From an uncultured Clostridia bacterium (lineage in GTDB: Bacteria; Bacillota; Clostridia; Christensenellales; Borkfalkiaceae), in assembly GCA_944340905.1 (NCBI GenBank), contig CALVLT010000002.1, forward strand, positions 1 through 64,000: a stretch of DNA of 64,000 bases, in the 5' to 3' direction. How positions within the stretch are numbered: position 1 is the first letter of the stretch; the number at the start of each line of letters is the position of its first letter. The notes below the pieces were generated by a model. It did not search any database. It was not told where the DNA came from and was given only the letters and a program-made list of their open reading frames with translations. Position numbers and translations under genes: made by a program. Below are positions 24,958-34,919 of the stretch, in pieces.

Positions 24958-25455
24958 TTAAGATTTTTGTTCTGCGATCGCCTTCATGACGTACGCAAGA
25001 TTTGCGATGGGCGCCTGCAGGCAGCCGACCATCCTGGCGAGCAGCACCTCTCTCGAGGGGATCGCCGCAAGTTTCTTCACGCCCTCGGCATCCACATAGG
25101 CGCCGCCGACGTATGCGCTCTTGGGAACAAGTTTGTCTGCGAGCGCGGGTGCCTCCTTGACTGCCTTGGCGATGATCGAGCAGCCGCTCGTCTCGTCCGG
25201 GCAGAACACGAAAGCGGTCGTGCCGTTGAGGTCCGCATCGAATCCTTCCACGCCAAGTTCTTCAAACGCTTTCCTGACGAGCGTGTTCTTGTACACCTTG
25301 TACTCGCAGGATGCGTCGCGGAACTTGCCGCGCAGGGCGGTGACTTCCGCCACGGTGAGACGGTCATACGTCGCAAGGACGACGGACCTGCTCGCCGCGA
25401 TCTTTGCCTTGATCTCTTCGACGACAGCTTTCTTTGCTTCAAAGTTTGCCGACAT
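24958..25455 (-). CDS. rplJ: Ribosomal protein L10
   Basis: Base of the L7/L12 stalk and autoregulator of its operon. 165 residues. FEAKKAVVEEIKAKIAASRSVVLATYDRLTVAEVTALR, then YKVYKNTLVRKAFEE, and the C-terminal helix that carries L7/L12 dimers. ATG at 25455 follows GGAGGTAATC. The leader at 25506-25595 fits the L10-binding RNA that controls rplJL. Confidence 0.96.
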   Translation of the reverse strand: MSANFEAKKAVVEEIKAKIAASRSVVLATYDRLTVAEVTALRGKFRDASCEYKVYKNTLVRKAFEELGVEGFDADLNGTTAFVFCPDETSGCSIIAKAVKEAPALADKLVPKSAYVGGAYVDAEGVKKLAAIPSREVLLARMVGCLQAPIANLAYVMKAIAEQKS

Positions 25456-25505
25456 GATTACCTCCGTAAACTCCCCTTGCGGGAGCCGAATCAAAAACTT
25501 CCGCA

Positions 25506-25595
25506 CCGCAGACGGGTACGGAAGGGAAAATACTTGCGTATTTGTGTTCCTACCTCGACGGGATATTGAGCGCGGCGCGCACCCGTTGTCTGCGG
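25506..25595 (-). ncRNA. L10 leader (autoregulatory rplJ leader RNA)
   Basis: Minus-strand RNA begins CCGCAGACAACGGGT (25595-25581) and closes with ACCCGTCTGCGG (25517-25506), a long-range stem around GAGGTAGGAACACAAATACG. Position and the GACAACGGGTGCG and GGTAGGAACA marks agree with the known L10 leader family. Confidence 0.82.
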
Positions 25596-25604
25596 TATAG
25601 CCAA

Positions 25605-25633
25605 ATTGTACCATATCCGCGCAAAGCCGTCAA
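25605..25633 (-). promoter_or_regulatory. Promoter of rplJ-rplL
   Basis: TTGACG (25633-25628), 17-base spacer, TACAAT (25610-25605). Confidence 0.85.
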
Positions 25634-25656
25634 GCGATTTTGCACGGATTTTGCCG

Positions 25657-26346
25657 TTAAGCCTTGTTGTAGCTGATCTTGACGCCCGGTCCCATCGTGG
25701 ACGTGAGCGTGACGCTCTTGATATACTGTCCCTTGGCGGCGGCGGGTTTCGCGCGGACGATGGCGTCCATCAGCGCGTTGAAGTTCTCGAGGATCTTCTC
25801 CGTGCCGAAACTCTTCTTGCCGATGGGGCAGTGGATGATGGCGGTCTTATCGAGACGGTACTCGACTTTACCTGCCTTGACCTCCTGCACCGCCTTGACG
25901 ACGTCGGGCGTGACCGTGCCCGACTTGGGGTTGGGCATCAGGCCCTTGGGGCCGAGGATACGGCCGATGCGGCCGACCATGCCCATCATGTCGGGCGTGG
26001 TGATCATGACGTCGAACCCGAACCAGTTCTCCGTCTGGATTTTCTGGATCATCTCCTCCGCGCCGACGAAATCGGCGCCGGCGGCAGCGGCTGCGTCCGC
26101 CTTTTCACCCTTGGCGATGACGAGCACTTTCTTCGTCTTGCCCGTTCCGTTGGGAAGGACGAGAACGCCGCGCACCTGCTGGTCCGCCTGGCGGGGATCG
26201 ACGCCGAGGCGCACGTGCAGCTCCACCGTTTCGTCGAACTTTGCCTTGGCGTTCCCGAGCACGATGCCCACCGCCTCGGATGCGTCGTATGCGCGCTGCT
26301 TGTCGTAGGACTTGAGACTTTCAGCGTATTTTTTTCCGTATTTCAT
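25657..26346 (-). CDS. rplA: Ribosomal protein L1
   Basis: L1-stalk protein for E-site tRNA release, and repressor of its own operon. 229 residues: [15 protein letters not shown] start, [59 protein letters not shown], and an end at [14 protein letters not shown]. Lies 42 bases after rplK on the same transcript; the rplJL promoter follows. Confidence 0.97.
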   Translation of the reverse strand: MKYGKKYAESLKSYDKQRAYDASEAVGIVLGNAKAKFDETVELHVRLGVDPRQADQQVRGVLVLPNGTGKTKKVLVIAKGEKADAAAAAGADFVGAEEMIQKIQTENWFGFDVMITTPDMMGMVGRIGRILGPKGLMPNPKSGTVTPDVVKAVQEVKAGKVEYRLDKTAIIHCPIGKKSFGTEKILENFNALMDAIVRAKPAAAKGQYIKSVTLTSTMGPGVKISYNKA

Positions 26347-26388
26347 GCATTACCTCCCGTGGTCATAGCGAGAAAACTCTCTCCCACT

Positions 26389-26814
26389 TCACTCCTCGCA
26401 AGTGACGCCCATGCTGCGCGCCGTGCCCCTGATCATGCTCATCGCGCTCTCGAGCGACGTGCAGTTGAGATCGGGCATCTTCTGCTTTGCGATCTCCTCC
26501 ACCTGCGCCTTGGTGAGCTTGCCCACCTTGACCTTGTTGGGGGTCGCACTTGCCGTTTCAAGGCCGAGCGCCTTCTTGATGAGAACGGGCGCGGGCGGCG
26601 TCTTGAGCACGAACGTGAAGGAGCGGTCCTGATAGATCGTCATGACGACGGGAATGATCAGCCCTTCCTGCCCTGCCGTCTTGGCGTTGAACTCCTTCGT
26701 AAAGCCGGGAATGTTGATGCCGTGAGGGCCCAGCGTCGAACCGACGGGGGGACCGGGCGTCGCTTTTCCGGCAGGGAGCTGCAGTTTGACGACAGCCGTT
26801 ACTTTCTTTGCCAT
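26389..26814 (-). CDS. rplK: Ribosomal protein L11
   Basis: Part of the 50S GTPase centre and target of stringent-response sensing. 141 residues. [55 protein letters not shown], and the rRNA-binding C-terminus ending [23 protein letters not shown] precedes the ATG. Preceded by a probable L1-binding hairpin. Confidence 0.97.
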   Translation of the reverse strand: MAKKVTAVVKLQLPAGKATPGPPVGSTLGPHGINIPGFTKEFNAKTAGQEGLIIPVVMTIYQDRSFTFVLKTPPAPVLIKKALGLETASATPNKVKVGKLTKAQVEEIAKQKMPDLNCTSLESAMSMIRGTARSMGVTCEE

Positions 26815-26830
26815 AAAACTTCCTCCGTTT

Positions 26831-26878
26831 GTGGTACTTGCAAGGCGGCAGGAAAATGAGATTTACCGCCTCTCCCAC
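26831..26878 (-). ncRNA. Probable L1-binding leader hairpin upstream of rplK
   Basis: On the minus strand GTGG-GAG-AGGCGG ... CCGCCT-TGCAAGTA-CCAC. An outer 4-bp stem (26878-26875/26834-26831) and inner 6-bp stem (26871-26866/26848-26843) enclose an asymmetric internal loop, between nusG and rplK. The GTGGGAGAGGCGG start resembles L1-operator leaders. No search was run. Confidence 0.55.
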
Positions 26879-26925
26879 ATATATCACACGCTTTCCGCCG
26901 CATACGGCGGGGAAAGGAATGACCG

Positions 26926-27492
26926 TTAATCCTCTTCGTGCGCCACTTCCGTCGCGTCGGGCGAAATTTTCTGCATCTGCACGTATTCGACCTCGACGTC
27001 CTGCTCTCTGCCGAACATGACGATGGCGACTTTGGCGCGCTGTGTCTCATCGTTGACCTCGCGGATGGTGCCGATAAAGCCCTCCAGCGGGCCGTTGTCG
27101 ATAGAGACCCTGTCCCCCACCTTGAAATCGGCATCGACGACGTACTCCTCAAGACGCATCTTGCGGATCTCGTCCTCCTTCATGGGGATGGGGCGCCCCT
27201 GCGGGCCGCAGAACCCCGTCACGCCGCGCGTGTTCGTCACAAGATACCAGAGCTGGTTGGAATAGATCATCTTGATAAAGACGTAGCAGGGCAGGAGCTT
27301 GCGCTCCACCACTTTTTTCTTGCCGTTCGCCTTCTCTTCGATGGTCTGCTCCGTGGGGATCTTGACGTCCACGATGCTGTCCTGAAGGTTGTTGTTTTCG
27401 ATGAGCCGCAGAAGGCTCTCCTTCACCATCGCCTCATATCCGGAGTAGGTGTGAAGGATATACCATTTCGGCTCGGTATCTGCGATCGCCAT
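26926..27492 (-). CDS. nusG: Transcription antitermination factor NusG
   Basis: Links RNA polymerase and ribosome. 188 residues. NGN domain: KWYILHTYSGYEAMVKESLL, LLPCYVFIKM, TRGVTGFCGPQGRPIPM. KOW domain: FKVGDRVSIDNGPLEGFIGTIREVNDE. One base separates it from secE. Longest common order (L33-SecE-NusG-L11-L1) is kept. Confidence 0.97.
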   Translation of the reverse strand: MAIADTEPKWYILHTYSGYEAMVKESLLRLIENNNLQDSIVDVKIPTEQTIEEKANGKKKVVERKLLPCYVFIKMIYSNQLWYLVTNTRGVTGFCGPQGRPIPMKEDEIRKMRLEEYVVDADFKVGDRVSIDNGPLEGFIGTIREVNDETQRAKVAIVMFGREQDVEVEYVQMQKISPDATEVAHEED

Positions 27493-27493
27493 G

Positions 27494-27796
27494 TCAAGCC
27501 CCCGCGTTTACCATGAGGTCGAGCAGTTCGGAAAGCCCGTAATTGATGCCCGTCACGACAACGGTGAAAATGAGCACGATGACAAGCACCACGCCCGTTG
27601 CCTTGAGCGCCTTGCCGAACGTGGGCCACGTGACGCGCTTAAGCTCGGAGAACGTCTCCTTGATCTTGCGCCCCATGCGCACGAAAATATTGGGCTTTTT
27701 GTTCTTGTCCTGCTTGGGATTTTTGCGCGGCGCGTCGTTCTTCTTTTCGGACTTTGCCGCCTCCGTCTGCTGCAGGTCTTTCTCTTTCTTCGCCAT
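27494..27796 (-). CDS. secE: Preprotein translocase subunit SecE
   Basis: Single-helix clamp of the SecYEG channel. 100 residues. A long Lys-rich cytoplasmic start (residues 1-38), then the amphipathic FVRMGRKIKETFSELKRVTWPTFGKAL with the hallmark WP, and one membrane helix (VVLVIVLIFTVVVTGI). Lies between rpmG and nusG. Confidence 0.95.
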   Translation of the reverse strand: MAKKEKDLQQTEAAKSEKKNDAPRKNPKQDKNKKPNIFVRMGRKIKETFSELKRVTWPTFGKALKATGVVLVIVLIFTVVVTGINYGLSELLDLMVNAGA

Positions 27797-27821
27797 GATA
27801 TTTTCCCCTTCAGCGGCAGAC

Positions 27822-27986
27822 TTACTTGGATTCCTTGTGCACCGTGTGCTTTTTGCACGTGGGGCAGTACTTCTTCAGCTCGAGACGGTCGGGATCGTTG
27901 CGCTTGTTTTTGAAACTGTCATAATTGCGGTTCTTGCATTCCGTGCACTCGAACGTGATCTTCATCCTTGTGGACTTGGTAGCCAT
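27822..27986 (-). CDS. rpmG: Ribosomal protein L33 (zinc-binding C+ form)
   Basis: 54 residues. [45 protein letters not shown] has both CxxC pairs, the zinc-containing form. ATG at 27986 with GGAG 11 bases upstream; the 35-residue in-frame extension lies in promoter and leader. First gene of the rpmG-secE-nusG-rplKA transcript. Confidence 0.95.
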   Translation of the reverse strand: MATKSTRMKITFECTECKNRNYDSFKNKRNDPDRLELKKYCPTCKKHTVHKESK

Positions 27987-28038
27987 TGTATCGAAAACTC
28001 CATACAAAAAAATTACACCCCTTTCGGTGCGTAAAGAT

Positions 28039-28067
28039 AGTTTAGCACAATCCCCGCAAGGTGTCAA
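28039..28067 (-). promoter_or_regulatory. Promoter of rpmG-secE-nusG-rplKA
   Basis: TTGACA (28067-28062), 17-base spacer, TAAACT (28044-28039). Confidence 0.82.
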
Positions 28068-28084
28068 TCGATTTTGAAAGAAAA

Positions 28085-28405
28085 TTCGCAATTATTTGTA
28101 TTTCCCGTCAACCGTCACAACTTCGCCCCTTCGGGTCTACATCGAGCCTTTGGCTCTTGTGCGCCACGGCTGCGGAATACTTCTGCAAGCAGGTATTCCT
28201 TGCGCGTGTCGGGCGTGCGCCGCTGCGCGTCGGGCAGAGCGCAGCGAAGAGTCCCCCGTACATTGTCTTACGGGCAAGAGAACGCGGTTTTGTGCAACAC
28301 ACATTCCGCGGGGAAATTCTCACGCCGCGCTTACGCGCTCCTACTTCGGCTTCGCCTCGTGCGCCACTCCGCGTCGGGCAGAATGACGCCTCCCCGCTTT
28401 TTAAG
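28085..28405. repeat. Intergenic repeat block R7 (no gene)
   Basis: A near copy (28136-28243) of the 107-bp unit at 21106-21212, with an E6 hairpin at 28174-28199 (GGAATAC/GTATTCC around CTG-CAAG-CAG, now perfectly paired). Then a reversed E1 box (~28250-28275), GGGGAAATTCTCAC and CAGAATGACG (~28379) junctions. Confidence 0.78.
28174..28199 (+). repeat. E6 CAAG-loop hairpin, copy 3
   Basis: GGAATAC (28174-28180) pairs perfectly with GTATTCC (28193-28199); inner CTG-CAAG-CAG. Confidence 0.68.
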
Positions 28406-28411
28406 CAAAGC

Positions 28412-28442
28412 AAAAAGCCTGACCGCAAGGGTCAGGCTTTTT
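28412..28442 (-). terminator. Terminator of the giant lipoprotein gene
   Basis: 13-bp stem AAAAAGCCTGACC and complement (28412-28424/28430-28442), ending in T on the minus strand. Confidence 0.88.
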
Positions 28443-28475
28443 GTGTTCATTCAACTTGCGTTGAAATTGTTGGGG

Positions 28476-31400
28476 TTACGTTCTCGTGAAAGAGGTCACT
28501 GTCCACGTTGCATTGTCAATGCCAACGCCGAACGAATATACCGTATCACTATTGACGCCGGTAATTGTATACGTTTGCGTATACGTGTTCTCGTATTCAT
28601 TCGCTGCTTGTGTGGCAACAAATTGCATTGTGATAACAATTTGACTATTGCTTGTGTAGTCAACCGTCAAAGTTGCCGTGCAGTTCTGGAAAATTTTACG
28701 AACACTCGCCCAATAAGCGCTATCCCATGTACCGGCTGCTGCTTGATCTTGTGTAGTCACTCTGCCGCTATGCGTGCAGGCAAGACCATAACTTGCAAAC
28801 GTATCATCCAAAACGTAATCATCCGGCCGCAATGTTCCGCAAGCATTCATGCCGCTGTAAATAGGAACAACTAATCCGCGCCAATTGTTGGAATCCCAGC
28901 CTGTAACCGACTGCGAATTTTCCACAGGAACTGCGTTGGCTTGCATTGCACCGCTCAGAACGACCGTCTCTCCCTGAGAAATGCCATACAGTTTTACCTG
29001 TGCCGTAAAGCCCGTGGCGTTTTCTGCAGTAAAGGCGCCATCTGTATCCCAAGTAGGATGTGTGGGAACTACCGAACCGGAAGGATAATAGTTGTGCTCC
29101 TCAAGGTAATTCCTATACCGCGTCTGCACCTCCGTTTCGGACAGCGGTCTCTTTTCAATAAGTGTATCCTGCGTGGAAATCTGTCCTGCAAGCTGCGTTG
29201 TGCCGATTGTTACGCCACTCTGTTGCGCACAAAGCATGAACAGTTCTATAAACTCTGCCACCGTCCCCGTCGCGCCATCCGGGAATACCATCGATGCGGG
29301 ATATGTCAACATTTTACTACCATTCAGGTAATAGATGATCCCTTCTGAACCCATGGTAATGGTGATATAACTGTTCGGCGAATTTATGATCGTGTTCCAA
29401 GCATATCCTTCCACAAGAACTGCCCCCGCCGCACTCGGGAATGCATTGACATAGGCATTGCCTGCTGTATTCTTGAATTTATCGGCAAGCGCCTTAATTG
29501 CTGCATTTCCATTCAACTCCGTAGCATTCGTCATATTCAGCTGCAGATTCGGAAGTGTGACATTGACACCGCCATACACCGTGCGCATCGCAATCGAATC
29601 CCAGTCACTGCTTGCCGATTGTACGAAGAAGGAAAGGGTCATTCCGGTCGTAGCATTAATATCCCCTTCATCGCTGCCAAAGTAGGAAGCGGCAAAGTTC
29701 ATGTTTGTAGAATATCCGCTCTGAAGAATTGCACCGCACACCGAGCATGTGTAGCGTCCCTCTTCGGATGCCGATATCCACTCGTGCGAAGGAACCACCG
29801 CAAAGTTGGCGTAGAACACGGTAGCGGAGCCAACCGTTTGCGCAATGCCCTTATAGCCGACTGCATTCTCACCATGCTCCACAAATTCCGTTGCCTCTGC
29901 CGATGCAACGTTGGCAATCTGATGCGCCGAAATACTTGTTACGCTATTGGCAATGGCAATAGTGAAGTATTCGATCGCGCCCGAAGTTGCCGCAACGCCC
30001 GTCTCGTTGAATTCAAAGCCATAAGCCGTTGCAGTATCGGCAATGCCGAGCGATTCAAAATCAATGGTGAGAACCGCGACACGCAACGAACCAACGGTAT
30101 AGACATTGATCTGTGCATTGTCCGCAGCGTTGGCCCCTGTGACAAAGGCTGCAGATCCGCCGTTTGCGGCAACACTGAAGGTGTAGTTATACCAACCGTA
30201 TTCGCCGTCTGCCGCACCCGTGTTCGCGCTGACATAGAAAGATTTGGTGGCGCCGTTTTCCAGCCCCGTGGTGAGGATAAACGTTGCCTGATTGCCGTTC
30301 ACCACGACCTGATATGCCTCTTCCGTATCGGCATAGACGCCGGATGACGTGGAATCGGTATCGTACATCGTTGCACCGACAGTCGTCGAGTTGATCAGAT
30401 CGCCCGCCTCGTCGCGCAGTTCTACGACATAGCCCTCGGGCGTCGTGAGGAATGCGGGAAGCGTAAGCGTGACCGTATTGCCGGAAAGCGCGCCCGTGAC
30501 GGTCGTATCCTCTCCGGAGACCGTTCTGACCGTGACGGTAATATCGCCATCAACCTGATCCAAAAGTTCGGGATAGGTGATCGTCACCGTGCCGCCCTCA
30601 GCATAGGTTGCGTTATTATTGACACTCGAAGTGACGTCATATGCCGTGACACCCGACAGGTCGAGGGAGACCCCCACCGACTGCAACGTATAAGCGCCGC
30701 TGTAAGTCATATCGAGGTTGACAGTGCCAAGATCGCGGCTGTAGGCAAGCACGACGTCAATCGCCGTTCTGTCGTCGTTGAACATCGCAACGCCGTAGAC
30801 AGTGTTGTCATCCGAAGTAAGGTTGACGAACGCATTGACGCCGGCAGGCGCACATTTATCCGAGAAGTTCACCGTGAAGGCAAGATACTTGGTATAATCT
30901 TCATACTCGCCTGCGGGAATGCCGAGCGCTTCTTTTTGAGCATCCGACAAGTCAGATGCAGCGCCCGAGAGCGGAACGTCAACATATCCGGACGCAATGC
31001 CGCCGCTGACCGTGGCATCAAGCACAGCCGTGCCGGCCTCAAGGCCGCTCGTTCTATCGAACGACTGTCCGTCGACCGTGATCGCGTTGCCCGTTGCCGT
31101 AATGCTTTGATACAAGTTGTTGACCGCCGCACCGCTGTATGCAAATATGGCGCTGTGACTGCCGGGATTGCGGCCAAAATTCATATCTTCTATGCCAAAT
31201 GCTAGCGTCACTGTCCCGTTTCCGGTGGTCGGAATGCCGATCGTGAACGTAAAGAATGGCGTATCGGACGCAAAATCAGTCGCCCCATTTTCATAGAGGC
31301 TCCAAATGAGAGTGACAGTCCCGTTGTAATTGGTGACGATCACGCGAACCGTGCCGTCTGACATGGCCTCTCTGTAGCTCTCCAGTGTGATCTCCTCGCC

Positions 31401-34400
31401 GTCGGGGTCGAGCTTGCCGAGCGGCGTGCGCAGCGCGGTATTGCCGTCCTCGTCGAAGGAGTGATATATTCCTGTTGCTATAGCGCTGCTGGAGTTTGCT
31501 CCAACAAAGCTGTCCGAACGAATCCAGTAATACGTTCCATCCGCCAACGTAAGAGTGAGATTGATGCCTTCCCAAATCTCATCTGAAGAAGAGGATGATG
31601 TGAATCCGCTATAACTCTCTGTAAATTCGTAGTAACTATTTTCCGGCAAAGTCTGAACAGCGGTCAAATCAGGACCGGAGGTTGTTCTGCCACAATAATC
31701 ACACGTATCGTTTCCAGAGGTTCTTACACTGTGGTCGCCGCCCTGCGCAAGAACGTTGGCGTAGAACACGACGTCCGTGCCGGAGGCGGTATATTCGCGC
31801 CCGTACAGGCCCGGCGTGACGCAGGTGCCCGCGCGGAAGGTCGCAACCGCCATCGACGAGCCTGTGACCGTCGCCGCATTCAAATCGGCATTCGACGCGA
31901 TCGCCGTCGAGGCGGGGGTTTTGCCTGCCGCCGCCGTGTAGGTGACGGTATAGCCGTTCGCCGTTTCCGCGCTCGTGCCGAGCTGGAAGTACCACGTGTA
32001 ATCGCCGTCACCCGCCGTTACGCCGTAGCGCGTGGCGTCGATACAGCCCGCGAAGAAGAATCCGACGTCGTAATCGTAAGCGTTATCCGTCGTGCCGTAC
32101 ACCGCGCTGCTCGATTCGAGAACGCTGTTTTCGGCAAGCGTTGCGTCGTTGAGCACGAACGCGCCGTTCGCATAGCGGAAACCAATGTCGATGAAGGCAG
32201 GCTCGAGCACCGTATCGGGGCTTGCCGCGCCGCCGTTGACGTTCAGCCACAGCTCCGCCGCGATGTCCGCCGCCGCAAGCTGCGCATCTTCGTATGCGCT
32301 CGCCACGTAGTAGTACAGGTTGGTGCCGTCCGCATAGAAGTACACCGTGTAGTCGCCCACTTCCATCGTCTGACCGCCGTCGCCCGTGGGCGCGCCGTAG
32401 TAGAGCGTTGTGGTGGGACCCACCGCGCCGTTCTGCCTTGTGTAGATCGTAAGCGTGCCGTCCGACAGGCCCGTCAGCGCGGGAATGGTGAGCGTGAGCG
32501 TGACCACATAGGGCAGCCCTGCTCCGCCGGTGACGGAAACAACCTTGTAGGCATAGCCGCCGACTTCGCCCGATGCGCCGTTTTTCAGCTCGTTGAACCT
32601 GACCTGATTGGTCGGGATGTTCGAGAACCCGAAGCTCGTTTGGCCCTCCCAGAGCGTTTCGTTCACCGTGAAGGTGAGCGTGACGTCCGCGCCTTCGTTG
32701 ACGGGGATATAACCGCCGGAGACGCTGACTTCGGTCGCCAGAGCGGGGATCGTCACGTCGGAAACGTCGATGACGATCTCCGTATCCTGCGCGCCCGTGA
32801 GCGTGACGGTCGTGTTTTCGCCGTCCACGCCGACGATCACGTCGATATAGTCCGTTGTGGAGGCATACAGCAGATAGTTCTCACGCAAACCACCCGGAAT
32901 GCCTACGCCTCCCGTGAGCGCCGTGAAGTCGCCCCAGATGCGCAGCGCCACGTAGTAATCGAAGACAAGATTCTGGAATACCGAGGATGCCGCAGCAGGA
33001 ATGGGCGCCGCCGTGCCGACGGGCGCAATGAGAACCTGCTCCGTATCGCCGTCCACGTTGCCCGTAAAGCCGATATTGTCGAACGAAGTGCTGTCGATCA
33101 CGATGCCTTGGAGCGTGTAGCGGTAGCCGTACGCCGCGGCAACGTTGTTGGCAATGATCCTGCTGATGAAACCGTCGTCGCCGACGCTCATGGTGTCATA
33201 CGCGGTGACGCTGCCGATGGATACCATGATGCGGAAGTCTTCATCGGTCGCAAGGAGCGGGTCGCCCTCTCCGAGCGTGACCCATGCTTCATCGCGTTTG
33301 ACCTGCAGCTCGAAATCGTCATACGTGGCGGAGCTGCCCTGCGTGTAGGCGACGGTGACCCTGTCTTCAAGGTCGGCAAAGTTGAACGCCTCGTTTGCGG
33401 CGTACACCGTCTGCGCGCCGTCCGCCAGGCCGTTGAAAGTGACGGATTCCAGTTTCTCCTGCTCGATCGTGGAAACGGAGCTGAAGGTCATGTCGATCTG
33501 GTCGCCGTGCAGAACGGTCTCAAACTGCGCATTCGCGTATTCATCGGGAATTTTGATGCGCGCAACGAGCGTGGTGCCTTCGGTCAGGTTCTCGTACACG
33601 AGTTCGACCACGTTGTCGAGACGGAAGGTCCACGTCAGGCGGATATTTTTCGCCGTATCGCCCTGATAGTCGCCCGTGCGCATGATCGTGCCGGAGGAAT
33701 ATACCGACCAGTCGTTCCATTCGGAGGCGTTGAGCGGCATATCGCCCGGGTTATAGTCCGACCAGGGCGCGGAGTCGTATTCATCCGTGCTCGAGCTGGT
33801 GTGCGAACCGTAGTTGAAGTTTTCCGTCGAGCCGCCCACAAGCCCCGCCAGCAGACGGCCGCCGTAGATACTGCTGGCTTCGGTTTTGTAGTCCCCGATA
33901 CCGTTCATGAGCACGTGGCCGTCGTTGCGCACGATCACGGACATGCCGCCGTCATACTGGGAATCGGGATTGATGGGAGAGGTGCTCGCATCGAATTCAC
34001 GCAGCGCGATGCCGATGTTGGGGAAGTACCACTGCCTGTTCTGCTCCGTCTCGGAGAGGTTTCCGAGATCCTTGACGAGCGCGGTACCCGTGACCGTGAT
34101 GGACATGCCCTTGCGCAGGCGGCCCGCCGTCATGGAGTACACTGTCGTATCGGTATCACCCTGAACGACGCTACCGAATTCGGCGATCTGCGAAAGATCG
34201 CCGTAGCCGTCGCCGCTCGTGATGTTTTCAAAGCTGGTTTCGTCGTGGAACGCGCCGTAGCTGACGCCCTCGACGCCGCTCTCCAGCGAAGATGTGGTCT
34301 GCGTTGCGCGGCAGTGCGAGCAGGTCGCCTCGCCCGTGTCCTCATCGGCTTCGCCGAAGGCGTGCCCGATATGGATCTCGAGCGGCAGGGTCGCCGTGAC

Positions 34401-34787
34401 GTTCCCCGCATTGTTGACGTCGCCCTGCGTCTTGGGCGTGACGGTGGCATAGTAGGTGCCCCACGTCCCCCACGTGACGTTGGCAAAGTCATAGTCACAC
34501 TGATCGCCCGTGATGCGGGTGCGCGAGCCGTCGCTCATCGTCAGATTGAGCGCCAGCTCCGAAACGGCGTCGTTGAACGCCTCCGTGCGCGTGGCCTCGT
34601 CCGCCGTCTCCGCATCCGTGAGCGTGATCACGTTATCGTCGTCAACAAACGCGGCGCGCGTGACTTGTCCCGTTGTTGTTCCCGGCTCGTCGCCGTCGTC
34701 GCCCGGGTCGGCGGGCGTACAGGCAAACAGGCACAGAGACAGCAACATCGAAAATAAAAGCAGCAAGCCGGCTTTTAATTTCTTCAT
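28476..34787 (-). CDS. Giant cell-surface lipoprotein with repeated CxxC/beta-sandwich modules
   Basis: 2103 residues. Signal peptide MKKLKAGLLLLFSMLLSLCLFAC with lipobox Cys 23, then an acidic linker. Three modules each begin with a His followed by a CxxC pair: HAFGEADEDTGEATCSHC (~142-159), HSVRTSGNDTCDYCG (~1015-1032), HEWISASEEGRYTCSVCG (~1670-1687). Each is followed by several hundred Ser/Thr/Asn-rich residues of beta-sandwich, LamG-like character. No anchoring motif other than the lipid. ATG at 34787 has GGGGGAAG upstream and a promoter at 34849-34877. Probably an adhesin or glycan-binding surface protein. The 3' part of the gene (28.5-31.7 kb) is visibly AT-richer than the 5' half. Confidence 0.85.
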   Translation of the reverse strand: MKKLKAGLLLLFSMLLSLCLFACTPADPGDDGDEPGTTTGQVTRAAFVDDDNVITLTDAETADEATRTEAFNDAVSELALNLTMSDGSRTRITGDQCDYDFANVTWGTWGTYYATVTPKTQGDVNNAGNVTATLPLEIHIGHAFGEADEDTGEATCSHCRATQTTSSLESGVEGVSYGAFHDETSFENITSGDGYGDLSQIAEFGSVVQGDTDTTVYSMTAGRLRKGMSITVTGTALVKDLGNLSETEQNRQWYFPNIGIALREFDASTSPINPDSQYDGGMSVIVRNDGHVLMNGIGDYKTEASSIYGGRLLAGLVGGSTENFNYGSHTSSSTDEYDSAPWSDYNPGDMPLNASEWNDWSVYSSGTIMRTGDYQGDTAKNIRLTWTFRLDNVVELVYENLTEGTTLVARIKIPDEYANAQFETVLHGDQIDMTFSSVSTIEQEKLESVTFNGLADGAQTVYAANEAFNFADLEDRVTVAYTQGSSATYDDFELQVKRDEAWVTLGEGDPLLATDEDFRIMVSIGSVTAYDTMSVGDDGFISRIIANNVAAAYGYRYTLQGIVIDSTSFDNIGFTGNVDGDTEQVLIAPVGTAAPIPAAASSVFQNLVFDYYVALRIWGDFTALTGGVGIPGGLRENYLLYASTTDYIDVIVGVDGENTTVTLTGAQDTEIVIDVSDVTIPALATEVSVSGGYIPVNEGADVTLTFTVNETLWEGQTSFGFSNIPTNQVRFNELKNGASGEVGGYAYKVVSVTGGAGLPYVVTLTLTIPALTGLSDGTLTIYTRQNGAVGPTTTLYYGAPTGDGGQTMEVGDYTVYFYADGTNLYYYVASAYEDAQLAAADIAAELWLNVNGGAASPDTVLEPAFIDIGFRYANGAFVLNDATLAENSVLESSSAVYGTTDNAYDYDVGFFFAGCIDATRYGVTAGDGDYTWYFQLGTSAETANGYTVTYTAAAGKTPASTAIASNADLNAATVTGSSMAVATFRAGTCVTPGLYGREYTASGTDVVFYANVLAQGGDHSVRTSGNDTCDYCGRTTSGPDLTAVQTLPENSYYEFTESYSGFTSSSSSDEIWEGINLTLTLADGTYYWIRSDSFVGANSSSAIATGIYHSFDEDGNTALRTPLGKLDPDGEEITLESYREAMSDGTVRVIVTNYNGTVTLIWSLYENGATDFASDTPFFTFTIGIPTTGNGTVTLAFGIEDMNFGRNPGSHSAIFAYSGAAVNNLYQSITATGNAITVDGQSFDRTSGLEAGTAVLDATVSGGIASGYVDVPLSGAASDLSDAQKEALGIPAGEYEDYTKYLAFTVNFSDKCAPAGVNAFVNLTSDDNTVYGVAMFNDDRTAIDVVLAYSRDLGTVNLDMTYSGAYTLQSVGVSLDLSGVTAYDVTSSVNNNATYAEGGTVTITYPELLDQVDGDITVTVRTVSGEDTTVTGALSGNTVTLTLPAFLTTPEGYVVELRDEAGDLINSTTVGATMYDTDSTSSGVYADTEEAYQVVVNGNQATFILTTGLENGATKSFYVSANTGAADGEYGWYNYTFSVAANGGSAAFVTGANAADNAQINVYTVGSLRVAVLTIDFESLGIADTATAYGFEFNETGVAATSGAIEYFTIAIANSVTSISAHQIANVASAEATEFVEHGENAVGYKGIAQTVGSATVFYANFAVVPSHEWISASEEGRYTCSVCGAILQSGYSTNMNFAASYFGSDEGDINATTGMTLSFFVQSASSDWDSIAMRTVYGGVNVTLPNLQLNMTNATELNGNAAIKALADKFKNTAGNAYVNAFPSAAGAVLVEGYAWNTIINSPNSYITITMGSEGIIYYLNGSKMLTYPASMVFPDGATGTVAEFIELFMLCAQQSGVTIGTTQLAGQISTQDTLIEKRPLSETEVQTRYRNYLEEHNYYPSGSVVPTHPTWDTDGAFTAENATGFTAQVKLYGISQGETVVLSGAMQANAVPVENSQSVTGWDSNNWRGLVVPIYSGMNACGTLRPDDYVLDDTFASYGLACTHSGRVTTQDQAAAGTWDSAYWASVRKIFQNCTATLTVDYTSNSQIVITMQFVATQAANEYENTYTQTYTITGVNSDTVYSFGVGIDNATWTVTSFTRT

Positions 34788-34848
34788 CTTGTCTTCCCCC
34801 CTATGAAATTTTATATAGTTTCCGCCATTAAAGAATAATAGCATTATG

Positions 34849-34877
34849 ATTTTACACCAAAATAATTTTACTGTCAA
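34849..34877 (-). promoter_or_regulatory. Promoter of the giant lipoprotein gene
   Basis: TTGACA (34877-34872), 17-base spacer, TAAAAT (34854-34849). Confidence 0.85.
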
Positions 34878-34919
34878 TATGTTTCGGGAAAAATCTGCCG
34901 CCCCTTTCTGAAAAAAAAT

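Noticed and set aside
31731..34757. 1008-codon open frame on the + strand
   Set aside because: Antisense shadow of the giant lipoprotein; Arg/Val/Ala-rich low-complexity translation with no start context.
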